This document shows, piece by piece, positions 42,483-52,284 of a DNA stretch of 64,000 bases (positions are counted from its first letter, which is position 1; every line of letters begins with the position of its first letter). Made by a program: the position numbers and the translations under genes. Origin of the DNA: Streptomyces antibioticus (GTDB taxonomy: Bacteria > Actinomycetota > Actinomycetes > Streptomycetales > Streptomycetaceae); contig NZ_CM007717.1 of the NCBI RefSeq assembly GCF_002019855.1, positions 2,477,198-2,541,197 on the forward strand. The letters are read 5' to 3'. Below the pieces are notes generated by a model. That model was not told the origin of the DNA. It ran no database searches and saw only the letters and a program-made list of their open reading frames with translations.

Positions 42483-43291
42483 GACTTCTTGGCCTTTGCG
42501 GTCCGAGCGGCGACCCAGACGGCGACCGCGATCAGGGCGCCGAGACCGAAGATCCAGGCGAACAGGCCCTCGCTGACGGGGCCGAGGCCGCCCAGCTCCA
42601 GACCGCCCGGGTTCACCGTCTCGTCGCTGTTGACCGCGTGCAGGTACGCGATGATGTCCTTCTTGTTCTGCTCCGACAGCGTGGTGTCGGGGAAGGAGGG
42701 CATGTTCTGCGGGCCGGTCTGCATGGCCTCGTAGATGTGCTTCGGGTCCACGCCCTCGAGGGTCGGGGCGTACTTGCCCTTGGTGAGGGCACCGCCCTTG
42801 CCGGTGAAGTTGTGGCACTGCGCGCAGTTGGTGCGGAACAGCTCGCCGCCCTTGGCGATGTCGGCGCCCTCCGGGCCGTACTGGGCCTCGGTGGGGACGT
42901 TCGGGCCGGCGCCGAGGGAGGCGACGTACGCGGCGAGCTGGTCGATCTGGGCCTGCGAATAGATGACCTTCTTCTTGGGCACCTGGGCGCCCTGGGAGGT
43001 CGCCGCCGGCATACGCCCGGTGCCGACCTGGAAGTCGACGGCCGCGGCGCCCACGCCGACCAGGCTCGGACCGTCGGAACTGCCCTGACCGCCGGTGCCG
43101 TGGCAGCTTGCGCAGCCTACGGCGTAGAGCTTCTTGCCCTCTTCGATGGCCAGGGACTGGGCGGTTTCATCTGCCTGCGCCTTGCTCGCGGGCGCGAACG
43201 CGGCGTACAGCCCCCCCGTGCACGCCAGCGCGAGGAGTAGGACGACGAGCGCCGCCAGCGGATGGCGTCGTCGTGCGGAGAGCTTTTTCAC
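42479..43291 (-). CDS. qcrC: Di-haem cytochrome c subunit QcrC
   Basis: Membrane-bound cytochrome cc that wires the bc1 complex directly to cytochrome aa3 oxidase, as there is no soluble cytochrome c in these bacteria. The 270-residue protein has an N-terminal anchor/signal (LAALVVLLLALACTGGLYA), haem motifs CASCH (60-64) and CAQCH (156-160) and a C-terminal span (GLFAWIFGLGALIAVAVWVAA). The axial Met candidates are in GRMPAAT and NMPSFPD. The start is GTG at 43291. ctaE lies 74 bases upstream on the same strand. Confidence 0.97.
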   Translation of the reverse strand: MKKLSARRRHPLAALVVLLLALACTGGLYAAFAPASKAQADETAQSLAIEEGKKLYAVGCASCHGTGGQGSSDGPSLVGVGAAAVDFQVGTGRMPAATSQGAQVPKKKVIYSQAQIDQLAAYVASLGAGPNVPTEAQYGPEGADIAKGGELFRTNCAQCHNFTGKGGALTKGKYAPTLEGVDPKHIYEAMQTGPQNMPSFPDTTLSEQNKKDIIAYLHAVNSDETVNPGGLELGGLGPVSEGLFAWIFGLGALIAVAVWVAARTAKAKKS

Positions 43292-43365
43292 GGATTACCC
43301 CGGTGTCAGGATCTTCTGCGTCGATGCTTCTGGAAGTGCGCTCTGCGGCGCGTGGAACGGTCCCG

Positions 43366-43986
43366 CTACTTGATCATGTAGATCGTGGCGAAGAGGCCGA
43401 TCCAGACGACATCGACGAAGTGCCAGTAGTAGGACACGACGATCGCGGCGGTCGCCTGCTCATGGGTGAACCTCTTGGCCGCGTAGGTTCGCCCGAGGAC
43501 CAGCAGGAAGGCGATCAGGCCGCCCGTCACGTGCAGGCCGTGGAAGCCGGTGGTCAGGTAGAAGGCCGAGCCGTAGGCGTTCGACGAGAGCGACAGGCCC
43601 TCGTGCTTCACCAGCTCGGTGTACTCGTAGATCTGACCGCCGACGAAGATCGCGCCCATGACGAAGGTGACGATGAACCAGCCCCGGAGCTTCTTCACGT
43701 CACCGCGCTCGGCGGCGAACACGCCGAGCTGGCAGGTGAGGGAGGAGAGCACCAGGATCGTGGTGTTCGTCGCCGAGAACGGGAAGTTCAGGGCGTCGGC
43801 CTGTTCCTTCCAGAAGTCCGGACCGGTCACCGATCGCAGGGTGAAGTACATCGCGAAGAGGGCCGCGAAGAACATCAGCTCGGAACTCAGCCAGATGATG
43901 GTTCCGACGCTGGTGAGGTTCGGCCGATTGACCGACGGGTGCGCGTGCCCGGTATCTACTGTCGTTGCTGTCGCCACGACCGACAT
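43366..43986 (-). CDS. ctaE: Cytochrome c oxidase subunit III (CtaE)
   Basis: A 206-residue, five-span subunit of the aa3 oxidase. It shows [23 protein letters not shown] (about 28-50 in parts), [24 protein letters not shown] and [15 protein letters not shown], ending [19 protein letters not shown]. These match the COX3 family and its lipid-binding cleft residues. Being first in the operon with qcrCAB fits the fused bcc-aa3 supercomplex of actinobacteria. The ATG at 43986 faces a 178-base divergent region. Confidence 0.96.
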   Translation of the reverse strand: MSVVATATTVDTGHAHPSVNRPNLTSVGTIIWLSSELMFFAALFAMYFTLRSVTGPDFWKEQADALNFPFSATNTTILVLSSLTCQLGVFAAERGDVKKLRGWFIVTFVMGAIFVGGQIYEYTELVKHEGLSLSSNAYGSAFYLTTGFHGLHVTGGLIAFLLVLGRTYAAKRFTHEQATAAIVVSYYWHFVDVVWIGLFATIYMIK

Positions 43987-44090
43987 TATGTCGGTCGCTT
44001 ATCCCGCCCTCACTCCGGGGGGTGCCGTTCGGAGTGTTCGCACGTCGTGTACTGCCCGGATGGCCCATCGAAGTCGTGTTCCAACCGGTG

Positions 44091-44117
44091 TTGACGGGGT
44101 GTTCAAGGGAGTAGCAT
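44091..44117 (+). promoter_or_regulatory. Possible promoter of the pseudo-receiver gene
   Basis: TTGACG (44091-44096) and TAGCAT (44112-44117) resemble -35 and -10 elements, though the 15-base spacing is short. They lie 48 bases before the start at 44165. Confidence 0.4.
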
Positions 44118-44164
44118 CCGCCGCAACGGTTCTGTCCGTACGACGCCGATGTCACGGAGGAAGC

Positions 44165-44566
44165 ATGCAGGCGACCGCCACGGTGCTGGTCTACAGCGAC
44201 GACTCCAACACCCGCGAGCAGGTGCGCCTCGCCACCGGCCGGCGGCCGGCCCCCGATGTGCCCGTGGTCGAGTTCCTGGAGTGCGCCACGTCCGCGGCGG
44301 TCGTGCGCGAGCTGGACCGGGGCGGCGTCGACGTCGTCGTCCTGGACGGCGAGGCCGTGCCCATGGGCGGCATGGGCCTGTGCCGGCAGCTCAAGGACGA
44401 GGTCTTCCAGTGCCCGCCCGTGCTGCTGCTCATGGGGCGGCCGCAGGACGCCTGGCTGGCCACCTGGAGCCGTGCGGACGCGGCGGTGACGCTGCCGGTG
44501 GACCCGGTGGAGTTCGCCGACGCGCTGGCCGCCCTGCTGCGGCAGAAGAGGCTCCAGAGCGCCTGA
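44165..44566 (+). CDS. Pseudo-receiver (CheY-like) protein
   Basis: A 133-residue single-domain protein with a response-regulator receiver outline. It has an acidic pair in VLVYSDDSN (about 7-15), Asp61 in VVVLDGEAVPMGGM and helix ends as expected. The invariant lysine near the C terminus is absent, because AAVTLPVDPVEF replaces the usual T-K-P, and the switch Thr/Ser is not evident. Classical phosphorylation signalling is therefore doubtful. No output domain and no kinase are nearby. It is divergent from ctaE and sits inside the respiratory gene block. Conservation there suggests a link to respiration, but this is inference. Confidence 0.78.
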   Translation: MQATATVLVYSDDSNTREQVRLATGRRPAPDVPVVEFLECATSAAVVRELDRGGVDVVVLDGEAVPMGGMGLCRQLKDEVFQCPPVLLLMGRPQDAWLATWSRADAAVTLPVDPVEFADALAALLRQKRLQSA

Positions 44567-44631
44567 GAGGCGCGTGCGGGCTCCCCGGGCCGTCCGGTGC
44601 GTGATCCGGGCCCGGGCGCCCGCGGGGCGGC

Positions 44632-45891
44632 TCAGACCGCCACGGGCCGCAGGGTCGACGTGTCGTGCTGTCCCACCGTCTTCCCACCGCCCGTCAACGC
44701 GCTGCCCGCGGTCCACTTCTTCCAGTCGACGTTCCAGTCGCCGAAGCCGTTGCCGAAGGTCTCCATGGTGTCGCCGTAGCTGTTGACCACCTTGACCACG
44801 TCGCCGCGGCGCACGTTCTCGTAGAACCAGGCCGCGTTGGACGTGCTCATCCCGGTGCAGCCGTGGCTGACGTTCTCGTAGCCCTGCGAGCCCACGCTCC
44901 AGGGGGCCGCGTGGACGTACTCGCCGCTCCAGGTCACCCGGGTGGCGTAGTACACGTCGAGGTCGTACGACTCGGAGGAGCCCTCGGCGATCCCGATCGA
45001 GGTACCGCGCATCCGTACGAGGTACTCCTTGCCCAGGACCACCTTGACGCCGTTGCGGGTCTCGAAGCCGGGCTTGCCGGTGGTGACCGGGATCGTGTTG
45101 ACGACCTCGTCGTTGCGGTAGACCGTCATCTGGTGGCTGGAAGCGTCCGTGACGGCGACGACCCGGTCGCCGATGGCCAGCTTCAGGTCCTTGCTCCTGC
45201 TCCCCCACAGCCGGTCGCCGATCTTGATGCCGTCCAGGTTGCTGCGCGCGCGGACGGTGGCGTGGGCGGGCCAGTACTCCTTGGGCCGGTAGTGGAGTTC
45301 CTTGTCGTCCACCCAGTACCAGGCGCCCTGCACGGACGGGGTGGACTCGACCTTGAGGCCGCGCTCCACGACGGCCCGCTGGGCGGGGTCCTTGACGGGC
45401 TCGCTCAGGGTGGCGGTGACGGGCTGTCCGACGCCGTAGTCGCCCGCCTCCGGGCCGAACTCGACGCTCAGGCGCTTCTTCCCGCTGGGCTTGCCGGTGT
45501 CGAAGGTGACGACCCGGCGGCCGGGGGCGCCGTTGTCGTCCTCGGTGCTGACCCGGACCGTGTAGTGGGCGTCGGCGGCCAGCGGCTCGGTGCTGTGCCA
45601 GCGGCTGCCGTCGGCGGCGAGTTCGCCGGCCACGTAGCGGCCCGTGGCGTCCACGGCGGTGACGTCCGTGATGCGGTCGTCGGAGTCCGCGGTGGTGATC
45701 TCCAGCGGCTTGTCGGGGTCGGCCTTCTTGCCCTCGTCCTCGGGGGTGTTGAAGGAGACCATGCTGCTCGCGTCGTAGGGGCGGGCGGCCAGGGGGTTGT
45801 CGCTCGAGCCGCAGGCGTTGGCGCCCGCGACCAGGGCGGTCACCAGCAGCGTGCAGCCGACGACGGTGCGGGGGCGGGGTGAGTGGCTCAT
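44632..45891 (-). CDS. L,D-transpeptidase lipoprotein
   Basis: A 419-residue exported enzyme that makes 3-3 cross-links in peptidoglycan. The signal peptide ends in a lipobox (AGANAC, Cys near 27). Two Ig-like beta domains follow (about 45-250), as in mycobacterial Ldt enzymes. The YkuD catalytic domain (about 250-380) has HAAPWSVGSQGYENVSHGC with catalytic His and Cys, then TGMSTSNAAWFYE. A short C-terminal extension, rich in Trp and Gly, packs on the domain in relatives. It lies between the two cytochrome oxidase gene groups, on the same strand. It has its own hairpin-bounded transcription unit. Confidence 0.94.
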   Translation of the reverse strand: MSHSPRPRTVVGCTLLVTALVAGANACGSSDNPLAARPYDASSMVSFNTPEDEGKKADPDKPLEITTADSDDRITDVTAVDATGRYVAGELAADGSRWHSTEPLAADAHYTVRVSTEDDNGAPGRRVVTFDTGKPSGKKRLSVEFGPEAGDYGVGQPVTATLSEPVKDPAQRAVVERGLKVESTPSVQGAWYWVDDKELHYRPKEYWPAHATVRARSNLDGIKIGDRLWGSRSKDLKLAIGDRVVAVTDASSHQMTVYRNDEVVNTIPVTTGKPGFETRNGVKVVLGKEYLVRMRGTSIGIAEGSSESYDLDVYYATRVTWSGEYVHAAPWSVGSQGYENVSHGCTGMSTSNAAWFYENVRRGDVVKVVNSYGDTMETFGNGFGDWNVDWKKWTAGSALTGGGKTVGQHDTSTLRPVAV

Positions 45892-45969
45892 GACTTCACG
45901 CTAGGGAGCCGCGTCAACAGCGGCGCGCTGGACGCCACGGATGGAGGACACGCATTGCGGCAAAAGACG

Positions 45970-46004
45970 GAGCCCGGACCCTCCGTGACGGAGTGTCCGG
46001 GCTC
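45970..46004 (-). terminator. Terminator of the ctaCDF operon
   Basis: GAGCCCGGAC pairs with GTCCGGGCTC, and an inner CTCCG/CGGAG stem continues the hairpin. It lies 47 bases after the ctaF stop. Confidence 0.85.
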
Positions 46005-46050
46005 CCGTGCGCTCGGCGCGTGCTACTGGGCGCCTGTGGCGGCGTAGGTC

Positions 46051-46449
46051 CTACTGGGTGCGGTTCTCACCGCGGTAGTACTCGAAGACCCAGCCGAAGA
46101 TGCCGATGAGGACCAGCGGGGCGGAGAAGTACAGCAGCCACCAGCCGACCGCGACACCCAGGAAGGCCAGGGCGCCGCCGATGGCGAGCGACAGCGGCTG
46201 CCAGCTGTGAGGGCTGAAGAAGCCCAGCTCGCCGGCGTCGTCCGCGACGTCGGCCTCCTTGTTGTCCTGGGCACCGGTGTCGACCCGCCGGGCGGTGAAG
46301 CCCAGGTAGAAGCCGACCATGATGCACAGGCCGAAGGCCAGGAAGAGCGCCGTGGTGCCGGCCGGCTCCTTCGACCACACGCCATAGACGACCGCCATGG
46401 CGAGGACGAAGACGCTCAGCCAGACGAACATCTTGCCCTGGATCTTCAC
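46051..46449 (-). CDS. ctaF: Cytochrome c oxidase subunit IV (CtaF)
   Basis: A 132-residue actinobacterial-type subunit 4 with four spans: [58 protein letters not shown] and [16 protein letters not shown]. An acidic loop sits between spans two and three. The start overlaps the ctaD stop (ATGA), making it the last gene of ctaC-ctaD-ctaF. Confidence 0.95.
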   Translation of the reverse strand: MKIQGKMFVWLSVFVLAMAVVYGVWSKEPAGTTALFLAFGLCIMVGFYLGFTARRVDTGAQDNKEADVADDAGELGFFSPHSWQPLSLAIGGALAFLGVAVGWWLLYFSAPLVLIGIFGWVFEYYRGENRTQ

Positions 46450-48182
46450 TTGCCGGCCTCCTTGCTGCCCGAGATGGCGCCCGCACCGTGGCCGGCGTGC
46501 TCCAACTGCTCCAGCGCCGCGATCTCGGGGTGGTGCAGGTCGAACGCCGGGGATTCACTGCGGATCCGCGGCAGGGTGAGGAAGTTGTGCCGGGGCGGCG
46601 GGCAGGAGGTCGCCCACTCCAGGGAGCGGCCGTAACCCCACGGGTCGTCGACACCGACGGGCTTGCCGTACTTCGCCGTCTTCCACACGTTGTAGAGGAA
46701 CGGCAGGATCGACAGGCCCAGGATGAACGAGCTGATCGTCGAGATCGTGTTCAGGGCGGTGAACCCGTCGGCCGCCAGATAGTCGGCGTACCGGCGCGGC
46801 ATGCCCTCGGCGCCCAGCCAGTGCTGGACCAGGAAGGTGCCGTGGAAGCCGACGAACAGCGTCCAGAAGGTGATCTTGCCGAGCCGCTCGTCCAGCATCT
46901 TGCCCGTCCACTTCGGCCACCAGAAGTGGAAGCCGGAGAACATCGCGAAGACGACGGTTCCGAAGACGACGTAGTGGAAGTGCGCCACCACGAAGTACGA
47001 GTCGGAGACGTGGAAGTCCATCGGCGGCGAGGCCAGGATGACGCCCGTCAGACCACCGAAGGTGAAGGTGACGAGGAAGCCCGTCGCCCAGAGCATCGGT
47101 GTCTCGAAGGACAGTGAGCCCTTCCACATCGTGCCGATCCAGTTGAAGAACTTCACACCGGTCGGGACCGCGATGAGGAACGTCATGAAGGAGAAGAACG
47201 GCAGGAGTACACCGCCGGTGACGTACATGTGGTGGGCCCACACCGTCACGGACAGACCCGCGATCGCGATGGTCGCCGCGATCAGGCCGAAGTAACCGAA
47301 CATCGGCTTGCGCGAGAAGACCGGGATGACCTCGGAGATGATGCCGAAGAACGGCAGCGCGATGATGTACACCTCTGGATGGCCGAAGAACCAGAAGAGG
47401 TGTTGCCACAGCAGCGCGCCGCCGTTGGCGGCGTCGAAGATATGGGCACCGAACTTACGGTCCGCCTCCAGGGCGAACAGCGCGGCGGCCAGCACCGGGA
47501 AGGCCAGCAGGACCAGGACACCGGTCAGCAGCACGTTCCACACGAAGATCGGCATGCGGAACATGGTCATGCCCGGCGCGCGCATGCAGATGATCGTGGT
47601 GATGAAGTTGACCGAGCCGAGGATGGTGCCGAAGCCGGAGAAGGCCAGGCCCATGATCCACATGTCGGCGCCGATCCCCGGGCTGCGGACCGCGTCCGAC
47701 AGCGGGGAGTAGGCGAACCAGCCGAAGTCGGCCGCGCCGTTCGGGGTGAGGAAACCGGCGACGGCGATGAGCGAGCCGAACAGGTAGAGCCAGTAGGCGA
47801 ACATGTTCAGCCGCGGGAAGGCGACGTCCGGCGCGCCGATCTGGAGCGGCATGATCCAGTTCGCGAAGCCGGCGAACAGCGGCGTCGCGAACATCAGCAG
47901 CATGATCGTGCCGTGCATCGTGAACGCCTGGTTGAACTGCTCGTTCGACATGATCTGAAGGCCCGGACGGGCCAGCTCGGCGCGCATGACGAGCGCCATC
48001 ACGCCACCGATGCAGAAGAACACGAACGACGTGACCAGGTACAACGTACCGATGGTCTTGTGGTCGGTGGTGGTGAGCCACTTGACCACGACATTGCCGG
48101 GCTGCTTACGCCGGACCGGCAGCTCGTTCTCGTAGGAGCCCTCGGCTGCCGCGGCACCCTGGGGGTCGTTGAGGATGCTCAC
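46446..48182 (-). CDS. ctaD: Cytochrome c oxidase subunit I (CtaD)
   Basis: Haem a/a3-CuB catalytic subunit that reduces oxygen and pumps protons. The 578-residue protein has about twelve spans. The ligand blocks are [29 protein letters not shown] (CuB His and cross-linked Tyr region), [11 protein letters not shown] (CuB His pair) and [20 protein letters not shown] (a/a3 haem histidines). Start ATG at 48182 overlaps the ctaC stop. The hydrophilic C terminus is normal for actinobacteria. Confidence 0.98.
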   Translation of the reverse strand: MSILNDPQGAAAAEGSYENELPVRRKQPGNVVVKWLTTTDHKTIGTLYLVTSFVFFCIGGVMALVMRAELARPGLQIMSNEQFNQAFTMHGTIMLLMFATPLFAGFANWIMPLQIGAPDVAFPRLNMFAYWLYLFGSLIAVAGFLTPNGAADFGWFAYSPLSDAVRSPGIGADMWIMGLAFSGFGTILGSVNFITTIICMRAPGMTMFRMPIFVWNVLLTGVLVLLAFPVLAAALFALEADRKFGAHIFDAANGGALLWQHLFWFFGHPEVYIIALPFFGIISEVIPVFSRKPMFGYFGLIAATIAIAGLSVTVWAHHMYVTGGVLLPFFSFMTFLIAVPTGVKFFNWIGTMWKGSLSFETPMLWATGFLVTFTFGGLTGVILASPPMDFHVSDSYFVVAHFHYVVFGTVVFAMFSGFHFWWPKWTGKMLDERLGKITFWTLFVGFHGTFLVQHWLGAEGMPRRYADYLAADGFTALNTISTISSFILGLSILPFLYNVWKTAKYGKPVGVDDPWGYGRSLEWATSCPPPRHNFLTLPRIRSESPAFDLHHPEIAALEQLEHAGHGAGAISGSKEAGK

Positions 48183-49171
48183 AGGTTGTTCGTCTCCCGG
48201 TTCTTCTCATGGGCGGTCTGCTCGATGCCCGCGGGAACGTAACCGGTCTGCCCCTTCTCGGCGAGTTCCTTGAGGTGCTGCTCGTAGCGCTCGGGGGAGA
48301 CCACCTTGACGTTGAACAGCATCCGGGAGTGGTCCACACCGCACAGCTCGGCGCACTTGCCCAGGTAGGTGCCCTCTGCGTTGGGGACCACCTGGAAGGC
48401 GTTGGTGTGACCCGGAATGACGTCCTGCTTCATGAGGAACGGCACCACCCAGAAGGAGTGGATGACGTCACGCGAGGTGAGGACGAAGCGGACCGTCTTG
48501 CCCTCGGGGAGCCAGAGGGTCGGACCCGGGTTGTTCGTCTGCGGGTTCCGCTCGTTGGGGACACCGCAGGAGTAGACGCCGCCCGCGTCGGCGGGGAAGT
48601 CCTTCTTGAACCGGTCCGGGATCGCGGCCAGGTTCGCGTCGGTCTTCGCGTCCCCGCTGGAACCGTCGACGTTCTCGATGTAGTTGAAGCACCAGCTCCA
48701 CTGGAAGCCGACCACGTTGACCGTGACGTCGGGCTTCTTCTCGAGGCTGAGCAGCTTCGACTCGTCACGTGCCGTGAAGTAGAACAGCACCGAGACGATG
48801 ATGATCGGCACCACCGTGTACAGCGCCTCGATGGGCATGTTGTACCGGGTCTGCGGAGGAACTTCGACCTTCGTGCGGCTGCGCCGGTGGAAGAAAGCGC
48901 TCCACAGGATCAGGCCCCACACCAGCACACCGGTGGCGAGCGCGGCCGCCCAGGAGCCCTGCCACAGGGAGAGGATCCGCGGAGCCTCCTCTGTGACCGG
49001 GGTGGGCATGCCAAGCCGGGGGAAGTCCTTGTATGTGCAACCGGTGGCGGTCGCCAGGACCAGGCCCGCGGTCATTGCCTGCAGCAGCTTCCGACGCATC
49101 GGGCGCCGCGGCTTGGGGGTCCCGCCCACGCCATTCGGGCAGTGGGGGAGGTCGGAGCCGTTGGGACTCAC
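48179..49171 (-). CDS. ctaC: Cytochrome c oxidase subunit II (CtaC)
   Basis: Carries the binuclear CuA centre that receives electrons from QcrC. The 330-residue precursor has a lipoprotein-type signal (LVLATATGC, Cys near 48), two spans (about 70-95 and 115-135) and an outer cupredoxin domain. CuA ligands are visible as the first His in [11 protein letters not shown] and the cluster [12 protein letters not shown]. The GTG at 49171, giving MSPNGSD, is preceded by GGGAAGG; upstream extension is unsupported. It is first of ctaCDF and divergent from the desulfurase-TusA fusion. Confidence 0.96.
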   Translation of the reverse strand: MSPNGSDLPHCPNGVGGTPKPRRPMRRKLLQAMTAGLVLATATGCTYKDFPRLGMPTPVTEEAPRILSLWQGSWAAALATGVLVWGLILWSAFFHRRSRTKVEVPPQTRYNMPIEALYTVVPIIIVSVLFYFTARDESKLLSLEKKPDVTVNVVGFQWSWCFNYIENVDGSSGDAKTDANLAAIPDRFKKDFPADAGGVYSCGVPNERNPQTNNPGPTLWLPEGKTVRFVLTSRDVIHSFWVVPFLMKQDVIPGHTNAFQVVPNAEGTYLGKCAELCGVDHSRMLFNVKVVSPERYEQHLKELAEKGQTGYVPAGIEQTAHEKNRETNNL

Positions 49172-49456
49172 GTAGCGCCTTCCCGAGAGTCTCGCCCGCG
49201 CGGTTGGCTGCGGCCTGCCTTCTCGCTGGTCGGTCGCCGCCCTGCGTCGGGCAGGGGTTTGGATGTTTATGCGGACCAAACCCTAGCCGACGCCTTCCGG
49301 GGGTTCGCGGGGAGGGTGGCATACGCGCGGCGGGTCACCCGAAAGCGCCCAGTAGCTCGGAGGTTCGGGCGCTTTGGCCGGTCCGGGCGCGTTGTCGCCG
49401 CTCTCGTACGGTTCCCCGCGGCCGTGAACCCCTGCCGTACGTTCTACCGTTGCCGT

Positions 49457-50812
49457 ATGGCCTACTTCGACGCCGCGTCCGCCGCCCCTCTCCATCCCGT
49501 GGCCCACCAGGCGTTGTCGGCCTCGCTGGACGAGGGGTGGGCCGATCCGGGGAAGCTGTACCGGGAGGGGCGCAGGGCGCGGATCCTGCTCGACGCCGCC
49601 CGGGAGGCGGCGGCCGAGGCCGTCGGCTGCCGTCCCGGCGAACTGACGTTCACGTCCTCCGGGACCCGGGCCGTGCAGACGGGCGTGGCCGGGATGCTGA
49701 CGGGCCGACGGCGGATCGGACGTCACCTGATCGTGTCATCCGTCGAGCATTCGTCGGTACTCCGTTCGGCCGAGTCGTTCGAGGCCGACGGCGGCACGGT
49801 GACCCGGCTGCCGGTGCTGCGGAGCGGGGCCGTGGAGAGCGGCGCGTACGCGGAGGCGCTGCGCCCCGACACCGCGCTGGCGTGTCTTCAGTCGGCCAAT
49901 CACGAGGTGGGCACCGAACAGCCGGTCGCGGCCGTCGCCGAGGCGTGCCGGGCGGCGGGGGTGCCGTTGCTGGTGGACGCGGCCCAGTCGCTGGCGTGGG
50001 GGCGGGTGGACGGCGGCTGGTCGGCGCTGACCGCCAGTGCGCGCAAATGGGGCGGGCCTTCGGGGGTGGGGCTGCTGGTGGTGCGCAAGGGAGTGCGGTT
50101 CGCGGTCCGTGAGGCGGAGGAGTTCGGGAACCTGCCGGCCGTGGTGGCGGCCGTGGCGTCGCTGCGGGCGGTGCGGGCCGAGGCCGCCGCGGAGGCGGTA
50201 CGGCTGCGGGAACTGACGGAGCGGATCCGGCTGCGGGTGCCCCAACTGGTCCCGGACGTCGAGGTCGTGGGCGATCCGCTGCGGAGGCTGCCGGGGATCG
50301 TCACGTTCTCCTGTCTGTACGTCGACGGGGAGGCGCTGCTGCACGAGCTGGACCGGGAGGGGTTCTCGGTGTCCTCGGGGTCGTCCTGCACCAGCGACAC
50401 GCTGACGCCGAGCCATGTGCTGCGGGCCATGGGGGTGCTGAGCGAGGGGAACGTCCGGGTGTCCCTGCCGTTCGGCGCGGCCGAGGCGGACGTGGAGCGG
50501 TTCCTGGACGTGCTGCCGGGGGTGGTGGCCGGGGTGCGGGAGAAGCTGGGGGCGCCGGTGGCGGCGCCGGCCGCGGAGGTGCGCGCGGACTCGCTCGTGG
50601 TGGACGCGCTGGGCCGGCGGTGCCCGATCCCGGTCATCGAGCTGGCGAAGGTCATCGGGGACGTGCCGGTGGGCGGCACGGTGCGGGTGCTCTCCGACGA
50701 CGAGGCGGCCCGGCTCGACATCCCGGCGTGGTGCGAGATGCGCGGGCAGGAGTACGTGGGTGAGGAACCGGCGGACCACGGTGTCGCCTATGTGGTCCGC
50801 CGGGTGTCCTGA
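49457..50812 (+). CDS. Cysteine desulfurase-TusA fusion protein
   Basis: A 451-residue fusion. Residues 1-365 are a NifS/IscS-type desulfurase: YFDAASAAPLHP start, PLP-stacking His98 in SSVEHSS, LVDAAQSLAWG, PLP Lys197 in SARKWGG and the nucleophile Cys311 in SSGSSCTSDTLTPSH. Residues 378-451 are a TusA/SirA-like sulfur carrier with Cys389 in DALGRRCPIPVIELAK. Sulfur could pass from Cys311 to Cys389 within one chain, then to thiamine, tRNA, Moco or Fe-S acceptors. There is no ribosome binding site, and a TACCGT -10-like element ends six bases before the ATG, so the mRNA may be leaderless. It is divergent from ctaC. Confidence 0.92.
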   Translation: MAYFDAASAAPLHPVAHQALSASLDEGWADPGKLYREGRRARILLDAAREAAAEAVGCRPGELTFTSSGTRAVQTGVAGMLTGRRRIGRHLIVSSVEHSSVLRSAESFEADGGTVTRLPVLRSGAVESGAYAEALRPDTALACLQSANHEVGTEQPVAAVAEACRAAGVPLLVDAAQSLAWGRVDGGWSALTASARKWGGPSGVGLLVVRKGVRFAVREAEEFGNLPAVVAAVASLRAVRAEAAAEAVRLRELTERIRLRVPQLVPDVEVVGDPLRRLPGIVTFSCLYVDGEALLHELDREGFSVSSGSSCTSDTLTPSHVLRAMGVLSEGNVRVSLPFGAAEADVERFLDVLPGVVAGVREKLGAPVAAPAAEVRADSLVVDALGRRCPIPVIELAKVIGDVPVGGTVRVLSDDEAARLDIPAWCEMRGQEYVGEEPADHGVAYVVRRVS

Positions 50813-50836
50813 GCCCGGGGTCCGGGCTCCGGGGTC

Positions 50837-51811
50837 TCAGCCGAGGTGCTTGCGGACCTCGGAGGCGGCCTCGTCGCCGTAGGCGGTGGCGAAGCGGTCC
50901 ATGAAGTGGGCGCGGCGCAACTGGTACTCCTGGGTGCCGACCGTCTCGATGACGAGGGTGGCGAGCATGCAGCCGATCTGGGCGGCGCGCTCCAGGGAGA
51001 CGCCCCAGACCAGACCGGACAGGAAGCCGGCCCGGAAGGCGTCGCCGACACCGGTGGGCTCGGCCTTGCGCTCCTCCTGGGGGCAGCCGACCTCGATCGG
51101 CTCCTCGCCGGCCCGCTCGACGCGGACGCCGCGCGAGCCGAGGGTGGTGACGCGGTGGCCGACCTTGCCGAGGATCTCCTCGTCGCTCCAGCCGGTCTTG
51201 GTCTCGATGAGGCCCTTCTCGTACTCGTTGGAGAAGAGGTAGGTCGCGCCGTCCAGCAGGATGCGGATCTCCTCGCCGTCCATCCGGGCGATCTGCTGGG
51301 AGAAGTCGGCGGCGAACGGGATCGTGCGCGAGCGGCACTCCTCCGTGTGGCGGAGCATGGCCTCCGGGTCGTCGGCGCCGATCAGGACCAGGTCGAGACC
51401 GCCGACCCGGTCGGCCACGGTCTTCAGCTCGATCAGCCGGGCCTCGCTCATGGCGCCGGTGTAGAAGGAGCCGATCTGGTTGTGGTCGGCGTCGGTGGTG
51501 CACACGAAGCGGGCGGTGTGCAGGGTCTCCGAGATACGGACCGACTCGGTGTCGACGCCGTGGCGGTCCAGCCACGCACGGTAGTCGTCGAAGTCGGAGC
51601 CGGCGGCGCCGACCAGCACGGGCCGGGTGCCGAGCTGCCCCATGCCGTAGGCGATGTTCGCCCCGACTCCGCCGCGCCGTACGTCCAACTGGTCGACCAG
51701 GAAGGAGAGCGAGACCGTGTGGAGCTGGTCCGCGACGAGCTGGTCGGCGAAGCGGCCAGGGAAGGTCATGAGGTGGTCGGTTGCGATGGAGCCGGTGACT
51801 GCGATGCGCAC
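50837..51811 (-). CDS. PfkB-family carbohydrate/nucleoside kinase
   Basis: A 324-residue kinase of the ribokinase superfamily. The N-terminal ITVTGS-like start is IAVTGSIATDHLMTFPG. The substrate-binding GGVGANIAYGMGQLG (about 47-61) and GAAGSDF follow. The catalytic anion hole is PTGVGDAFRAGFLSGL (about 254-269). The sequence and length fit the adenosine kinase-like group common in actinobacteria, but sugar kinases cannot be excluded. The GTG at 51811 has AGGAG about ten bases upstream. It converges on the desulfurase fusion with a 24-base gap. Confidence 0.9.
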   Translation of the reverse strand: MRIAVTGSIATDHLMTFPGRFADQLVADQLHTVSLSFLVDQLDVRRGGVGANIAYGMGQLGTRPVLVGAAGSDFDDYRAWLDRHGVDTESVRISETLHTARFVCTTDADHNQIGSFYTGAMSEARLIELKTVADRVGGLDLVLIGADDPEAMLRHTEECRSRTIPFAADFSQQIARMDGEEIRILLDGATYLFSNEYEKGLIETKTGWSDEEILGKVGHRVTTLGSRGVRVERAGEEPIEVGCPQEERKAEPTGVGDAFRAGFLSGLVWGVSLERAAQIGCMLATLVIETVGTQEYQLRRAHFMDRFATAYGDEAASEVRKHLG

Positions 51812-51943
51812 GGCGTGGACTCTCCTGTGAGGGGAGGGGGATTGACAGTTCACGCTACCCGGTGGAGCGGCACCGTTGAAGCAGTCGAAACTACCCGATA
51901 GTAGATCTTTCTTCGCGGGCTCCAGCGTGCTTACGGTTCCGCC

Positions 51944-52153
51944 ATGACGAACCTCGATCTCCCCGCGACCGCTCCGGCCGACCTCGAAGGCGGCCTGGCG
52001 CCGCTGTGGGGCGACTGCGCCCGGATGGCTCCGCACTGGGCGGCGCCGGAGAAGGACGCCTCGCGCCCGGTCTCCCCCTCCCTCATCCACGGCGTCTCCG
52101 TCCCGGCGAGGTCGGCGAGGCTGCTGGAAGCGATGCCGGACTACGGAAACTAG
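51944..52153 (+). CDS. Small hypothetical protein, 69 aa
   Basis: A 69-codon frame beginning MTNLDLPATAPADLEGGLAP and ending RSARLLEAMPDYGN. Composition is plausible for a soluble protein and the frame ends cleanly. I do not recognise it, and no ribosome binding site precedes the ATG. It lies in a divergent region next to the PfkB kinase. It could be a small gene or a chance open frame, or the remnant of a longer gene. Confidence 0.4.
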   Translation: MTNLDLPATAPADLEGGLAPLWGDCARMAPHWAAPEKDASRPVSPSLIHGVSVPARSARLLEAMPDYGN

Positions 52154-52284
52154 CCCCTTCGGCGCTCCGAGGTAATCCCTGTGGCGCTCGGAAGGGAACC
52201 GTGCGCTCCCCCGCCGCGTCCCATCGCTGTCCCCCGTAAAGGGGATGTGGGGTACGACAGCAGGGCAGCCGAAGGAGCGATGCG

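Noticed and set aside
48209-49456. N-terminal extension of the desulfurase-TusA frame
   Set aside because: The upstream part is antisense to ctaC; the conserved desulfurase starts at 49457.
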